Part shown: piece by piece, positions 17,035 through 26,682 of the stretch
Numbering within the stretch: position 1 is the first letter of the stretch
Layout: the number at the start of each line of letters is the position of its first letter
Assembly: GCA_000154345.1 (NCBI GenBank)
Contig: DS480340.1
Coordinates: 1-58,025, forward strand
DNA: 58,025 nt
From: [Clostridium] leptum DSM 753
GTDB lineage: Bacteria; Bacillota; Clostridia; Oscillospirales; Acutalibacteraceae
Reading direction: 5' to 3'
Position numbers and translations under genes: made by a program
Notes under the pieces: generated by a model
Seen by the model: the letters and a program-made list of their open reading frames with translations, nothing else
The model's database searches: none
Told to the model about the DNA's origin: nothing

Positions 17035-18225
17035 TCAGCGCGCCGGCCTCCCTGCTTTTTCAATTCCGCCAAGCTTCCCGCCCCGGTAGATTCTGGGAAC
17101 CCTCTTAGTGATTTGGCAAACCGTTTCATAATTGATGGTTTGATCCAGAGAGGAAACCTCCTCCACCGGAAGAAAGGCGCCGCCGTCCCGGCCGAACACC
17201 GTCACCACGTCCCCCTCCTCCACGTCAGGAATATGAGTGACGTCCAGCATCAGCTGATCCATACACACCCGCCCGATGATCCTGGCCCTTTGGCCGCGCA
17301 CCAGCATTTCTCCCAGGTTGGAAAGGGCCCTTGGGTAGCCGTCGGCGTAACCGATGGGTACGGTGGCGATTTTGGTTTCTCTACGGGTGGTATAGGTTCT
17401 TCCATAGCTGACATCCACGCCCGGGCCTACGGTCTTTACCATCGACACTACGGATTTCAGCTCCATCAAAGGTCTCAGGTCCAGGGGCCGGCGCACCTTA
17501 GAGGAGGGTTCCAGGCCGTACAAAATGATTCCAGCCCGTACCAGGTTAAAGTTCATCTCAGGATAATCCAGGATTCCCGCGCTGTTGCTGCAATGGCAAA
17601 ACGGGATGGAAATCCCCCAGCCCTTCAGGGTGTCCGCCACCAGCCGGAAGCTTTGATACTGCCTTTTGGTATAGTCCGCCCCGGCCTCCGCCTCGTCCGC
17701 CACAGCGAAATGGGTAAACAGGCCCTCCAGCAAAAGCCCAGGCAGCTCCGCGATCCTCCGGGCCGCAGCCGCGGCCTCCAGCGCCTGGGTCTGGTTCTGC
17801 GCGCTTAATCCAATCCGGGTCATTCCCGTATCGACAGCGATATGAACCCTTACCCGTGTTCCGGCCTCCTGGGCGTAAGACGACAGCTGCCGCGCGTGGC
17901 TCTCGGAAAGCACCGCCTGGGAAATCTCCATCTGGGCCAGAAGCCGGGCGTCGCTGTCCGGGGTAAAGCCCAGAATCAAAATGGGCTTTTGAATCCCGGC
18001 TTCCCGCAGCTCCTGGGCCTCCTCCAGGTTGGATACCGCGAACCAGTCCGCCCCCGCCGCCTCGCTTTCCTTCGCCAGAGGCACCGCCCCGTGACCGTAG
18101 CCGTCGGCCTTAATCACGCACATCAGCTTTGCGCTGGGGGCAATGGCGCTTCGGATTTCTCTGATATTGTGGTCCAGGGCGTCCAAATCCACCTGGGCCC
18201 AGGTTCTCTTTAAAAACGGCTCCAT
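17035..18225 (-). CDS. alr: Alanine racemase
   Basis: The 396-residue PLP enzyme interconverts L- and D-alanine for peptidoglycan. The PLP lysine is Lys39 in IKADGYGHGA; VSYGRTY and the CMDQLMLDVT block near the C terminus supply the second-domain residues, including the catalytic-tyrosine region of the partner subunit. I start at the ATG at 18225, which has GAGGAG just before it; the in-frame extension to 18321 has no ribosome-binding site and runs through the promoter. Length is normal. It may also have a role in spore-associated D-alanine metabolism, which is inference. Confidence 0.97.
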   Translation of the reverse strand: MEPFLKRTWAQVDLDALDHNIREIRSAIAPSAKLMCVIKADGYGHGAVPLAKESEAAGADWFAVSNLEEAQELREAGIQKPILILGFTPDSDARLLAQMEISQAVLSESHARQLSSYAQEAGTRVRVHIAVDTGMTRIGLSAQNQTQALEAAAAARRIAELPGLLLEGLFTHFAVADEAEAGADYTKRQYQSFRLVADTLKGWGISIPFCHCSNSAGILDYPEMNFNLVRAGIILYGLEPSSKVRRPLDLRPLMELKSVVSMVKTVGPGVDVSYGRTYTTRRETKIATVPIGYADGYPRALSNLGEMLVRGQRARIIGRVCMDQLMLDVTHIPDVEEGDVVTVFGRDGGAFLPVEEVSSLDQTINYETVCQITKRVPRIYRGGKLGGIEKAGRPAR

Positions 18226-18261
18226 AGTATCTCCTCTGTTCTGTTTCAAACGTGCTCTTTC

Positions 18262-18291
18262 ATTATAGTCCCCCCACGCCGGCCTAGTCAA
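18262..18291 (-). promoter_or_regulatory. Sigma-A promoter of alr
   Basis: Minus strand: TTGACT (18286-18291), an 18-nt spacer and TATAAT (18262-18267), about 37 nt upstream of the start codon. Confidence 0.85.
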
Positions 18292-18570
18292 CCAAAGCAA
18301 CAAAATTTTAACCGTTGTCAAAAAACAGGAAAAATCCGGCCTTTCCCCGCATATGCTGATAGAAAACCCAACCGGGGGAAAACAAGGCCGCGAAAGGGAA
18401 GCTTGTACTGTAAGGCTTACAGCGAACCTCCGGCACAGGGAAACAGCCCGGCCCGACCGGAAGCCGGAGCGCCCAGCCCCGCCGTCCGGCCGCTATTGTC
18501 CCTCCGGCTCTGGTATATCCGATAAGCCTGAATGTATTATGAAAAACACTTTATGCAGGGAGGCATTGCA

Positions 18571-18660
18571 ATGACATTCCAGCCAGTCTGGTCCGGCGGC
18601 AGCGGGGATTTAGACGATCTGATCTTTGAGGGTGAGGAGCCCAGGGAAAGCGAACGCTGA
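18571..18660 (+). CDS. Possible 29-residue acidic small protein
   Basis: ATG at 18571 has GGGAGG about 7 nt before it. It reads a short frame beginning MTFQPVWSGGSGDLDDL and ending in the acidic/basic run EGEEPRESER before TGA. I do not recognise it. It lies alone in a gene-poor spacer, and no consensus promoter is evident. It may be chance or a gene remnant; the good ribosome-binding site is the main support. Confidence 0.22.
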   Translation: MTFQPVWSGGSGDLDDLIFEGEEPRESER

Positions 18661-18882
18661 CAGCCTTCTTCCAAATCGCTCTGGCCGGGCGTTCCGCCAG
18701 CCCCGCGCTCCCGCCGATTGACATCTTTCCGCGCAGGCTCTCCGGCAATTTCCCTGTCAGCGGCTCCCGCCATAGAAACGGCAGAAGCTGCAAGGCTAAG
18801 GTCCGGCTCTGGCTTTCTTTTTTATCCATGCCCGACAGCAGACCCCCGCCGCAGAGACAGCGTCGCTCCGCCTGATTACGCA

Positions 18883-18927
18883 AAAAAGCACCGTCTGGAA
18901 AAGCGTCTTTCCCGGACGGTGCTTTTT
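18883..18927 (-). terminator. Bidirectional terminator after SurA-like gene
   Basis: AAAAAGCACCGTC pairs with GACGGTGCTTTTT, giving a 13-bp stem with T tracts on both strands. Confidence 0.85.
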
Positions 18928-19187
18928 ATGATCCGTTTTTGGTGCTTCTAATAAACTATTCCAGGATATTTCCGAAAGCGCAAAAGGGAAGCGCATACGG
19001 CTTGACCGCCTGCCGCTCCGCGGCTTGGCATTTCCAGGCAAAAGGCACTATTCTTCCCCGGCGCCCGCTCTGTCCAGCCTCAATGGCCGGATAGGCTTGG
19101 CCCCGCAGGCTCCAGCGCTTTCCGCATCACAATAGGCTTTTCCCTTTCAGCCGGCGGCTGTTCAGCAGCTCCAGCTCCCGTCAGCGG

Positions 19188-20249
19188 TCAGCTGTCGAAC
19201 CGGCCGGGCTGATAGCTGCTTACCGCCGCGTCGTTCATGGTGCAGCTGTATTCGGAGGTTTCCTTTTCCATTCTCTCCTGGAACTCATCCTGCTTCATGG
19301 CGGCTAAAACGCTCATTCTGCCGCTCTCCGTGGACAACTCATCCAGATGATCCCCGATTTTTCCTTTATACAGGAAATAGTAGGAGGTACCGGACTTGAT
19401 AGCCCTGGCCTCGCCCTCCTTCATTTCGTCAAATGCGGTTTGCAGGTCGGAGGAAAGGACGATATTTTCCGTCAGGGTTACGCTGCCGTTTAACGGGCTG
19501 CTTTCCAGGCCCTCCGCTGTCTGATAATCGGAAGCTACCTCATCCGGGGTCTTGTCCCCATCGCTGACCTGCTGGGCGTACTCCTTAAACTGTTCCTCGA
19601 TCTCCGCGATCTCGTCGTCGCTCAGGTTTGCGGTGGTGCCATCCTCGCCGGTGGTAGTCAGGCTTTTAGAGAAATACCGGTATTCCGAATAGCTGTCTTT
19701 AAAAAAGTTCTCCAGCTCCTGGTCGCTCACAGCCTCGGTGCCGTTTTCCCCATAAATAGATTCAAATATTTTCAGATATTTCGCGTTGTACAAGCTATAA
19801 GCCTTTAGAAAGCTGTCCTTGGAAATGCCGAAGCCCTCCAAAACGCTCTTTTGCTGCGCCCAGGCCGCGGTTCCCGTTTCCTCTGCTTCCTTCTGATCCT
19901 CGTCGGTCCACTCAATCCCATCAGCCTTTATTTTGGCGTCCAGGTATAAGGTCTCCTTTGTTTTCAGCACCGCCTTATCCTGCATCCACTGGGTAACATT
20001 CTTGCCGTCGATCTGCTGGGAATAAAAGTCGGTGGAGCCGGAGCTGGTTCCGGAGCTGAGAGACTCCATCATCACCCGGGACTGGGCCTCCTGGTAAGCG
20101 CTGTAGAGGTTATAAATATAAACCCCCGCCGCCAGAGTCTGGGTATCGTCCTTAGCGCTCCAGCTGTCATCGGCGCAGCCCGCCAGGCTGACCGCCATGG
20201 CGCCCGCCATAAAGACCGCGGCGGCCTTTTTGAAAAATCCGGTTTTCAT
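19188..20249 (-). CDS. SurA/PrsA-like lipoprotein, foldase-related
   Basis: The 353-residue lipoprotein has a lipobox LAGC at the end of a type II signal peptide, so it should be anchored outside the membrane. The body is helix-rich with long charged segments, resembling the SurA/PrsA chaperone core. The region where a parvulin domain would be expected (GSVTLTENIVLSSDLQTAF...ARAIKSGTSYYFLYKG) keeps only a weak PPIase-like outline. The start is the ATG at 20249 with GGAGG before it. A PrsA-like gene next to mfd and pth is a recurring Firmicutes arrangement. A role in secreted-protein folding is inferred; prolyl isomerase activity is doubtful. Confidence 0.75.
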   Translation of the reverse strand: MKTGFFKKAAAVFMAGAMAVSLAGCADDSWSAKDDTQTLAAGVYIYNLYSAYQEAQSRVMMESLSSGTSSGSTDFYSQQIDGKNVTQWMQDKAVLKTKETLYLDAKIKADGIEWTDEDQKEAEETGTAAWAQQKSVLEGFGISKDSFLKAYSLYNAKYLKIFESIYGENGTEAVSDQELENFFKDSYSEYRYFSKSLTTTGEDGTTANLSDDEIAEIEEQFKEYAQQVSDGDKTPDEVASDYQTAEGLESSPLNGSVTLTENIVLSSDLQTAFDEMKEGEARAIKSGTSYYFLYKGKIGDHLDELSTESGRMSVLAAMKQDEFQERMEKETSEYSCTMNDAAVSSYQPGRFDS

Positions 20250-20302
20250 AAATCTGAATCCTCCTATATCGCAATTGCTTAGCATACTGGCATATAGGTT
20301 AA

Positions 20303-20331
20303 ATTATACACGTATTTTCCTGGTTTGTCCA
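20303..20331 (-). promoter_or_regulatory. Sigma-A promoter of SurA-like gene
   Basis: Minus strand: TGGACA (20326-20331), a 17-nt spacer and TATAAT (20303-20308). The lipoprotein gene can thus be transcribed independently of mfd. Confidence 0.85.
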
Positions 20332-20427
20332 GAATTTTATCTTTCAGTTTGGCGGCCCCGCTATTCCAGTAAAGGCCCGGAGAATGGCTTTCCTGATTTT
20401 ATGCCGCCGGTCAGCCCTCACGGCGTC

Positions 20428-23400
20428 TCAGGCCTGGAACACCTGACGCAGCGTCTCCAGGGGGGAATCCCCGGCCTGAAGCTTTACGGAAATATAAGGC
20501 TTTGCCCCTGCGTTGACCAGCACCCTCTTTTTGAACGCGCCGATCAGCCTGCTGACAAACTCCATATCCAGCTTTCTCTGGTACAGCAGCAGAGCCCCGG
20601 CGTTCTGCTTAATCTCGTAAATGCCCAGGGAGGCCGCCGTATTCCGGATCAGGGCCACGTCGATCAGGCCCTTGACTGAGGCGGGAGGCTCCCCAAACCG
20701 GTCGATCAGCTCATCCAGCACGTCCATAGCGTCGTCCTGGCTGCGGATGTCGGAGATCCTGCGGTAAATTTCCAGCCGCTGGCTCAGGCTTTCGATATAG
20801 CCCTCCGGAATGTGCGCCTGAACCTGGACGTCCACCAGACATTCCAACTCGTAGGAGGAGGCTTCCTCGCCCTTTTCCTCGCTGACCGCCTCGCCCAGCA
20901 GGCGGAGATACATATCGTAGCCCACGGTTTCCATATGTCCGTGCTGTTCGCCGCCCAGGATATTGCCGGCGCCCCGCAGTTCCAGGTCCCGCATGGCGAT
21001 TTTAAATCCGGAGCCAAATTCGGTAAACTCCCGGATAGCGGCAAGCCGCTTTTGGCTGATCTCGGAAAGGACCTTATTCCGGGTAAAGGTCAGATAAGCG
21101 TAGGCCCGCCGGCTGCTGCGGCCCACCCGGCCCCGGATCTGGTGAAGCTGGGAAAGACCCATGTGATCCGCGTCCTCGATGATGATGGTGTTCACGTTGG
21201 GAACATCCACTCCGGTTTCGATGATGGTGGTGCACACCAGCACGTTGATCTCCTGCTCCATGACCCTGCGCCAAACCTCGGAAAGCTCTCCCTCCGGCAT
21301 TTTGCCGTGGCCGAAGCCTACCTTGGCCTCGGGAATCTGGGCCTGGAGCCGGGCGGCCACCCGCTCGATGGATTCCACCTTATTATGCAGATAGTACACC
21401 TGGCCGCCCCGGCGCAGTTCCCGGCGGACAGCGTCGTTAATGACGGCCTGGTCGTATTCCAGAACATAGGTCTGTACCGGATGCCTGTCCTGGGGCGCCT
21501 CCTCCAGAGAGGACATATCACGGATGCCGGACAGGGCCATATTCAGGGTGCGGGGAATCGGGGTGGCGGAAAGAGTGAGCACATCCACGTTTTTGGTGAC
21601 GGATTTAAACCGCTCCTTCTGGGCCACGCCAAACCGCTGCTCCTCGTCAATGATCACCAGCCCCAGATCCCGGAACTGGACGTCCTTCTGAACCAGCCGG
21701 TGGGTGCCGATGATCATGTCGATTTCTCCCCGCTTCAGCTGTTTGAGGATCTCCGCCTGCTGCTTGGGCGTGCGGAACCGGGAAAGGATCTCCACCTTGA
21801 TGGGGAAGCCCTCGAACCGCTGGGTAACGGTCTGGTAATGCTGCCAGGCCAGTATCGTGGTGGGCACCAGCAAGGCGCACTGCTTGGAATCCGTGACGCA
21901 TTTGAAGGCCGCCCGCAGAGCCACCTCGGTTTTGCCGAAGCCCACGTCGCCGCACAGCAGCCGGTCCATAGGCTGCTCCTTCTCCATATCCTCTTTGATC
22001 TCCTGGATGCACCGGAGCTGGTCCTCCGTTTCCTCGTACTCGAACCGGGACTCAAAATCCCGCTGCCAGCCGGTATCCGGCGGAAACGCGTGGCCCTTCA
22101 GCTTCATCCGCTCGGCGTAAAGCTTGATCAGCTCCTTGGCGATGTCCTTCACCGCGCTGCGAACCCGGGCCTTGGCCTTTTGCCAGTCCTGGCCCCCCAG
22201 GCGGTTCAGGCGCACCTTGACCTCCTCCTTGGGGCCGATATATTTGGAAACCATGTCAAGCTGGGTGACGGGCACATATAAAATGTCCCCCTTGGCATAG
22301 CGTACCTTTAAATAGTCCTTGGTGACCCCTTGCATTTCCAGCTTGTGAATCCCCTCGAACACGCCGACGCCATGGGCCGAATGGACGATATAGTCCCCGG
22401 GGGCCAGCTCGGAAAGGCTGTAAATCTCCTTGGCGTTTTTCTGCCGTTTTCTGGCCCTTTTGGGCGCCGCCGCGAAGTGGCCGTGGGTGATCAGCGCAAA
22501 ATTGGCCGTTGGGTACTCGAACCCGGCGGAAAGGCTGCCGGGCAGCACCGTCACCCGGCCCAGGAAAAGGGTTTTGGCGTCATCCCGGTACTCACAGGGG
22601 ATGCCTGAATTTTGCAGGTCCTCGGCGGCCGCCCGGGCGGAGCGCTCGGTGCCGCCCAGCACCACAATCCGCATTTTCGGGGAAAGAATAGCGTTTAAGT
22701 CCTCCTGCAAAAGCTGCATCCCGCCGCCCCATACGGAAAGCTGGCGGGCATTCAGGTTGATCAGGGAGGAAAGAGGCGTATCGTAGCTGCCCCGGACAAA
22801 GGTGTCCAGGTACACGCAATCCCGGTGCTCCAGCTGCTTTTGGACATAGATATAGTCTCCGGAAAAGGCGTCCAGGCCCTTGCACAGGATTCCCTCCTCC
22901 AGATAGTCCTTCAGATCCTCGCCCCACTGCCAGGCCGTTGACCGGAGCCGCTCCTTGATTTTAATCGGCTCCGATTGGAACACCAGGGCCTCTGGCTCCA
23001 AATAATCCAGCAGGGTGGCCGGCGAGGGGTACAGCAGCGGCAGAAATTTGTCCGCGCTTCCCGGGCGTTTTCCCGCCAGAAGCTGATCCGCTTCCTGGGC
23101 CAGCCTCTCTTTGGCCCTGACCGCCGTTTTCCCCCGCAGCCCCGCGGAAAGCCTCTCTATTTTTTTCGCCAGGCTCCCCGGGCTGGAAACCAGCACCTCC
23201 GTGGACGGGGCCAAAGTGATTTCCTCCAAGGGGTCGTCGGTCCTCCGCTGGGTTTCCGGATCAAAATAGCACAGGGTATCGATCTCGTCCCCCCAGAACT
23301 CCACCCGGACAGGCGCGGAGGCGTCGGGAGTAAAAAAGTCCAGGATGCCGCCCCGTACCGCGAACTGGCCCGGGCCCTCCACCTGCTGGTACCGCTCATA

Positions 23401-23877
23401 CCCGGAGGCGCTGAGCAAAGCCTCAATTTTTTCCAGGGGCGCCTCTTGTCCCGCCCGCAGGGTAAGCCTTTTGCTCCTCAGCTCGTCCGGCGGGATGGTA
23501 TATTGCAGGGCGGCGTCAATACAGGAGATCACCACCTGGTAATCCCCATCCAGCATTCCGGCCATTACCTGAAGCCGCTGATGCTCATATTCCCTGGACT
23601 GGCCCTCGGCGGCCCGGAAATTGAAATCCCGGGCGGGATACACCAGGGCCGCAGTGCCCATGGACGACAAATCGTTGCAGAGCCGCTGGCCCTCGCCCTC
23701 GTCGGAGGCGAGCACCAGGGCTTTCCTCCCGGTTCTGGCGCAGAGGGAGTGGATCAAATGGGCCTTATGGATCCCGGAAACGCCGGTCACCGCCGCGGGA
23801 GTATTGTGGCGCTCCACCGCCGACACAAGGGTTTCATATTCAGTTACCCCATCTAAAAGGGTGCTTAAAAATTTCAT
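20428..23877 (-). CDS. mfd: Transcription-repair coupling factor Mfd
   Basis: The 1149-residue protein is full length. It has a UvrB-homology N-terminal region (about 1-350), then an RNA-polymerase-interacting domain starting with SLSELAPGDYIVHSAHGVGVFEGI. The superfamily 2 translocase carries Walker A GDVGFGKTEVA near residue 645 and DEEQRFG near 743, with the RecG-like TRG motif region after HQIRGRVGRSSRRAYAYL. A C-terminal TRCF domain follows. Mfd removes RNA polymerase stalled at lesions and recruits UvrA. It lies between pth and the SurA-like gene. Confidence 0.98.
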   Translation of the reverse strand: MKFLSTLLDGVTEYETLVSAVERHNTPAAVTGVSGIHKAHLIHSLCARTGRKALVLASDEGEGQRLCNDLSSMGTAALVYPARDFNFRAAEGQSREYEHQRLQVMAGMLDGDYQVVISCIDAALQYTIPPDELRSKRLTLRAGQEAPLEKIEALLSASGYERYQQVEGPGQFAVRGGILDFFTPDASAPVRVEFWGDEIDTLCYFDPETQRRTDDPLEEITLAPSTEVLVSSPGSLAKKIERLSAGLRGKTAVRAKERLAQEADQLLAGKRPGSADKFLPLLYPSPATLLDYLEPEALVFQSEPIKIKERLRSTAWQWGEDLKDYLEEGILCKGLDAFSGDYIYVQKQLEHRDCVYLDTFVRGSYDTPLSSLINLNARQLSVWGGGMQLLQEDLNAILSPKMRIVVLGGTERSARAAAEDLQNSGIPCEYRDDAKTLFLGRVTVLPGSLSAGFEYPTANFALITHGHFAAAPKRARKRQKNAKEIYSLSELAPGDYIVHSAHGVGVFEGIHKLEMQGVTKDYLKVRYAKGDILYVPVTQLDMVSKYIGPKEEVKVRLNRLGGQDWQKAKARVRSAVKDIAKELIKLYAERMKLKGHAFPPDTGWQRDFESRFEYEETEDQLRCIQEIKEDMEKEQPMDRLLCGDVGFGKTEVALRAAFKCVTDSKQCALLVPTTILAWQHYQTVTQRFEGFPIKVEILSRFRTPKQQAEILKQLKRGEIDMIIGTHRLVQKDVQFRDLGLVIIDEEQRFGVAQKERFKSVTKNVDVLTLSATPIPRTLNMALSGIRDMSSLEEAPQDRHPVQTYVLEYDQAVINDAVRRELRRGGQVYYLHNKVESIERVAARLQAQIPEAKVGFGHGKMPEGELSEVWRRVMEQEINVLVCTTIIETGVDVPNVNTIIIEDADHMGLSQLHQIRGRVGRSSRRAYAYLTFTRNKVLSEISQKRLAAIREFTEFGSGFKIAMRDLELRGAGNILGGEQHGHMETVGYDMYLRLLGEAVSEEKGEEASSYELECLVDVQVQAHIPEGYIESLSQRLEIYRRISDIRSQDDAMDVLDELIDRFGEPPASVKGLIDVALIRNTAASLGIYEIKQNAGALLLYQRKLDMEFVSRLIGAFKKRVLVNAGAKPYISVKLQAGDSPLETLRQVFQA

Positions 23878-24179
23878 AGGTTATTTTCTCCTGTCTGCCG
23901 CCTGTAATCTCAGCTGCGAAAGCGGGGGCTCTAGCGCGCTGCCGCCGCTGGGGTGCCTTTCCGCCTGCTGTTGCGGCTGTAACGCGGGGCGTTATGACGT
24001 TCCGCCGCAGGCAGAGCTTTCTCTGCCGTTATCCCTGTCTATGGGTCCGCTAAAAAATTCGCGGGCGGCTTATCCGCCTGTGCCCGGCGGATAAGGGTCA
24101 ATGGGGAAAAGCGGGAATTGCTTAGCGCCGGGCCGCCCAAGGCGGAGTGGCGGATCCCGGCGGCCTGCCAGGCCCGGCG
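23878..24179. other. Spacer between pth and mfd
   Basis: 302 bases of GC-rich sequence with no supported gene and no clear promoter. Bacillus often carries a small gene between pth and mfd; I see none here. Confidence 0.45.
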
Positions 24180-24803
24180 TTAAGAGTTAAACTGGTTCAT
24201 GGCCTGGTCGATTTTCCCCTGGACCATCAGCTCCGCGGCCTGGGCGGCCCGCTTTGCCGCTTCTTCCATGGCCTGCTGTTCCTGCTGGGTGAACCGTGAC
24301 AGCACCCAGTCCGCCAGATTATAGTCGGGCCGGGGCTTTTTGCCCACTCCCATTTTAATCCGGGGAAAGGTGTCCTTTCCCGACAGATATATGATGTTTT
24401 TGATCCCGTTATGCCCGCCGTCGCTGCCCTTGCGGCGGATCCGCAGCTTGCCCGGCTCCAGGGAAATGTCGTCGAAAATCACGATGACCTTCTCTGCCGG
24501 CAGCTTGTAGAACCGCATGGCCTCCGTCACCGCCTGGCCGCTCAGGTTCATAAAGGTCTGGGGCTTCATCAGCAGCACCCGCCTGCCTCCCAGCACGGCG
24601 TCGGCGCACAGGGATTTATATTTCAGCCGGTCGAGCCTCACGCCGCAGCTTCCGGCGATTTGGTCCAGCACCAGAAAACCGGCGTTGTGCCGGGTATTTT
24701 CATATTCTCTGCCCGGATTGCCTAAGCCCGCCACGATGGCCTCCACCGGCCCTGTGGGAGCGGCGGGCCGCAGGCCCTCTAATTTTTTAAAGATATCAAA
24801 CAT
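24180..24803 (-). CDS. pth: Peptidyl-tRNA hydrolase
   Basis: The 207-residue enzyme releases peptides from peptidyl-tRNA dropped by ribosomes. GLGNPGREYENTRHNAGF holds the active-site Asn and His; MKPQTFMNLSGQAV and DDISLEPGKLRIRRKGSDGG are further Pth signatures. About 22 extra residues precede the usual N terminus (MFDIFKKLEGLRPAAPTGP); the first ATG has AGGAGG upstream, so the extension is probably real. The gene keeps its classic neighbourhood with prs and mfd. Confidence 0.97.
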   Translation of the reverse strand: MFDIFKKLEGLRPAAPTGPVEAIVAGLGNPGREYENTRHNAGFLVLDQIAGSCGVRLDRLKYKSLCADAVLGGRRVLLMKPQTFMNLSGQAVTEAMRFYKLPAEKVIVIFDDISLEPGKLRIRRKGSDGGHNGIKNIIYLSGKDTFPRIKMGVGKKPRPDYNLADWVLSRFTQQEQQAMEEAAKRAAQAAELMVQGKIDQAMNQFNS

Positions 24804-24829
24804 TTTGCGTATCCTCCTGGTTTTTTCCG

Positions 24830-24858
24830 TTGTGCTGAAGCGAAAAAAATGATATCAT
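24830..24858 (+). promoter_or_regulatory. Promoter of 24891 gene
   Basis: TTGTGC (24830-24835), a 17-nt spacer and TATCAT (24853-24858). It reads divergently from pth. Confidence 0.65.
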
Positions 24859-24890
24859 AAAAGCAAGAAAAAGGAAAGGGGTTTTACACT

Positions 24891-25235
24891 GTGGCTTGTG
24901 AACGTCAATTGGATTTTTACCTTCCCGTACCGGTAATGGATGTTTTTAATTATGTGGCGTCTCAAAAGGAAATTTATAAAATGAAGCTGGCGGCGGTAGA
25001 CCGCGCTAACTTTAAAGTCTTCTTCAAGCACCGGGCCAACATGCTGACCTGGGGCGAGCATATTACAATTTCCTTTTACGACCCGCAGGACGGCGGCTGC
25101 CGGATTATCGTGGAATCCAAGCCGGCTATGGCGACCACACTGATCGATTACGGCAAAAACGCCGAAAACTGCAACAGCGTCCGCCAGTTTATTTTGTCCT
25201 CCTTCCACCAGCCCTTAAACGGACAGGTCCGGTAA
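24891..25235 (+). CDS. Small uncharacterised protein, possibly SRPBCC-like
   Basis: The 114-residue protein starts at GTG 24891, which has AAGGAAAGGGG upstream. It has no signal peptide or membrane segment. The pattern LDFYLPVPVMDVFNYV, then MLTWGEHITISFYD, then GGCRIIVESKPAMATTLIDYG, with a final amphipathic helix, resembles a small START/Bet v1-like (SRPBCC) lipid-binding fold. That is inference from pattern only. It is monocistronic and followed by a strong terminator at 25351. I do not recognise the family. Confidence 0.7.
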   Translation: MACERQLDFYLPVPVMDVFNYVASQKEIYKMKLAAVDRANFKVFFKHRANMLTWGEHITISFYDPQDGGCRIIVESKPAMATTLIDYGKNAENCNSVRQFILSSFHQPLNGQVR

Positions 25236-25664
25236 AGCAGGACGCCGCCTTGGCTTTGAGAGGCGTTTGCAGCGGGGCTTGCGGAAGAGGCCCACGGCGT
25301 CACAGAGAAGCTTTGGGGCCAAAAAAGAAAACGGAAAAACAGCACATTATGGCGGGATGGAGCTTCCATCCCGCCTGTTTTTACCGCTTGAAAATTCTGA
25401 AAGCACCGGCCCCGGCTTGTCCCAGCCTGCCGCATAAATAATAGGAGCGTGAGGTCTGCCGGCTGCCGCGGCACACCAAAACCAAAGCCCGGCATATCCA
25501 AAGCCGAAAAAGAAAAAACGCCCGCCAGGCCGCGCCCTTCCTCCGGGCCCCGCTTCCTCCTTAGCGGCCTGCTTTTCAGGCACGGAAACGGCTTCCACGG
25601 CCATGGAAAGCGTCCCTGGCGCGGGTATCCTCTGCCCGGCGGAACCGGCCGCGGGAGCATATAT
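25236..25664. other. Spacer after 24891 gene
   Basis: 429 GC-rich bases between convergent genes. Apart from the terminator at 25351-25382 I see nothing I can support. Confidence 0.45.
25351..25382 (+). terminator. Terminator of 24891 gene
   Basis: GGCGGGATGG, loop AGCTT, CCATCCCGCC, then TGTTTTT. Confidence 0.92.
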
Positions 25665-26624
25665 TTAGAGGAACATGGGGGAAACCGGCTTGTCCTCATA
25701 AATGCGCTCGATGGCCTCGGCAAACAGAGGCGCTACGGAGAGGATGGTCATCTTGTCCAGCTTCCGTTCTCCGGTCACCGGCACCGTATCCAGCAGAATC
25801 AGCTCCTTGATGGGGCTGTCCGCGATCCGCTCAATGGCGGGGCCGGAAAGAACCCCGTGGGTCGCCGCGGCGGTGACCTCCAGGGCGCCGCCCTTTTCGA
25901 TGATGGCGGCCGCGCCGTTGCACAGGGTGCCGGCGGTATCGATCATGTCGTCTACCAAAATGACCTTTTTCCCCTTCACGTCACCGATAATGTTCATGAC
26001 CTCGCACACATTGGCCCTTTGCCGCCGCTTATCGATGATTGCCAGAGGACAGCCAAGCCGGGAAGCGAAATTCCTGGCACGGGTCACCGAGCCTAAATCG
26101 GGAGAGACCACCACATATTCCTCGTTATCCCTGCCGATACGGCCTCTCAGAAAGGACGCCAGGGTAGGCGCGCCCACCAGATGGTCTACCGGGATATTGA
26201 AGAACCCCTGGATCTGAGGCGCGTGGAGATCCATAGTCAGCACCCGGTCCGCGCCGGCGGTGGTAATCAGATCCGCCACCAGCTTGGCGGAGATCGGGTC
26301 TCTGGCCTTTGCCTTCCGGTCCTGCCTGGCATAGCCGAAATAAGGGATCACCGCCGTGATCCTGGCGGCGGAAGCCCGCTTCATGGCGTCGATCATGATC
26401 AGAAGCTCCATGATGTTGTTGTTCACCGGCGAGCAGGTGGACTGGACGATAAAGCAGTCCGAGCCCCGGACCGACTCGAACAGGGAAACCGCGATTTCCC
26501 CGTCGCTGAAGGTGCCCACCTCTGATTTCCCCAAGGGAAGGCCCAGGCACTCGGCGATCCGCTTGGCTACCATTGGGTTGGAATTGGCAGTGAAGATTTT
26601 GATGTCTTTCCCATGAAAATTCAT
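25665..26624 (-). CDS. prs: Ribose-phosphate pyrophosphokinase
   Basis: The 319-residue class I enzyme makes PRPP from ribose 5-phosphate and ATP. It shows SFSDGEIAV-like residues (GTFSDGEIAV), the flexible-loop/ATP region YFGYARQDRKAKARDPIS, DLHAPQIQGFF, and the PRPP loop ILVDDMIDTAGTL. Length is standard. It follows the pyrophosphorylase gene by 58 nt in the same direction, the conserved gcaD-prs order. Confidence 0.97.
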   Translation of the reverse strand: MNFHGKDIKIFTANSNPMVAKRIAECLGLPLGKSEVGTFSDGEIAVSLFESVRGSDCFIVQSTCSPVNNNIMELLIMIDAMKRASAARITAVIPYFGYARQDRKAKARDPISAKLVADLITTAGADRVLTMDLHAPQIQGFFNIPVDHLVGAPTLASFLRGRIGRDNEEYVVVSPDLGSVTRARNFASRLGCPLAIIDKRRQRANVCEVMNIIGDVKGKKVILVDDMIDTAGTLCNGAAAIIEKGGALEVTAAATHGVLSGPAIERIADSPIKELILLDTVPVTGERKLDKMTILSVAPLFAEAIERIYEDKPVSPMFL

Positions 26625-26682
26625 GATAATTCCCCCTCGTTTTCCACGTTCGTATCCATACCCGTCTGTGACGGTATCAGCC

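Larger units (their letters stand above)
18292..19187. other. Long GC-rich spacer
   Basis: About 900 bases lie between alr and the SurA-like gene. The only items I can support are a possible tiny ORF (18571-18660) and a terminator (18883-18927). Longer open frames here have no ribosome-binding site and no recognisable protein content. Confidence 0.5.

Noticed and set aside
20812..22281. Long plus-strand open frame across mfd
   Set aside because: Complement of mfd; no start signal and no recognisable domain.
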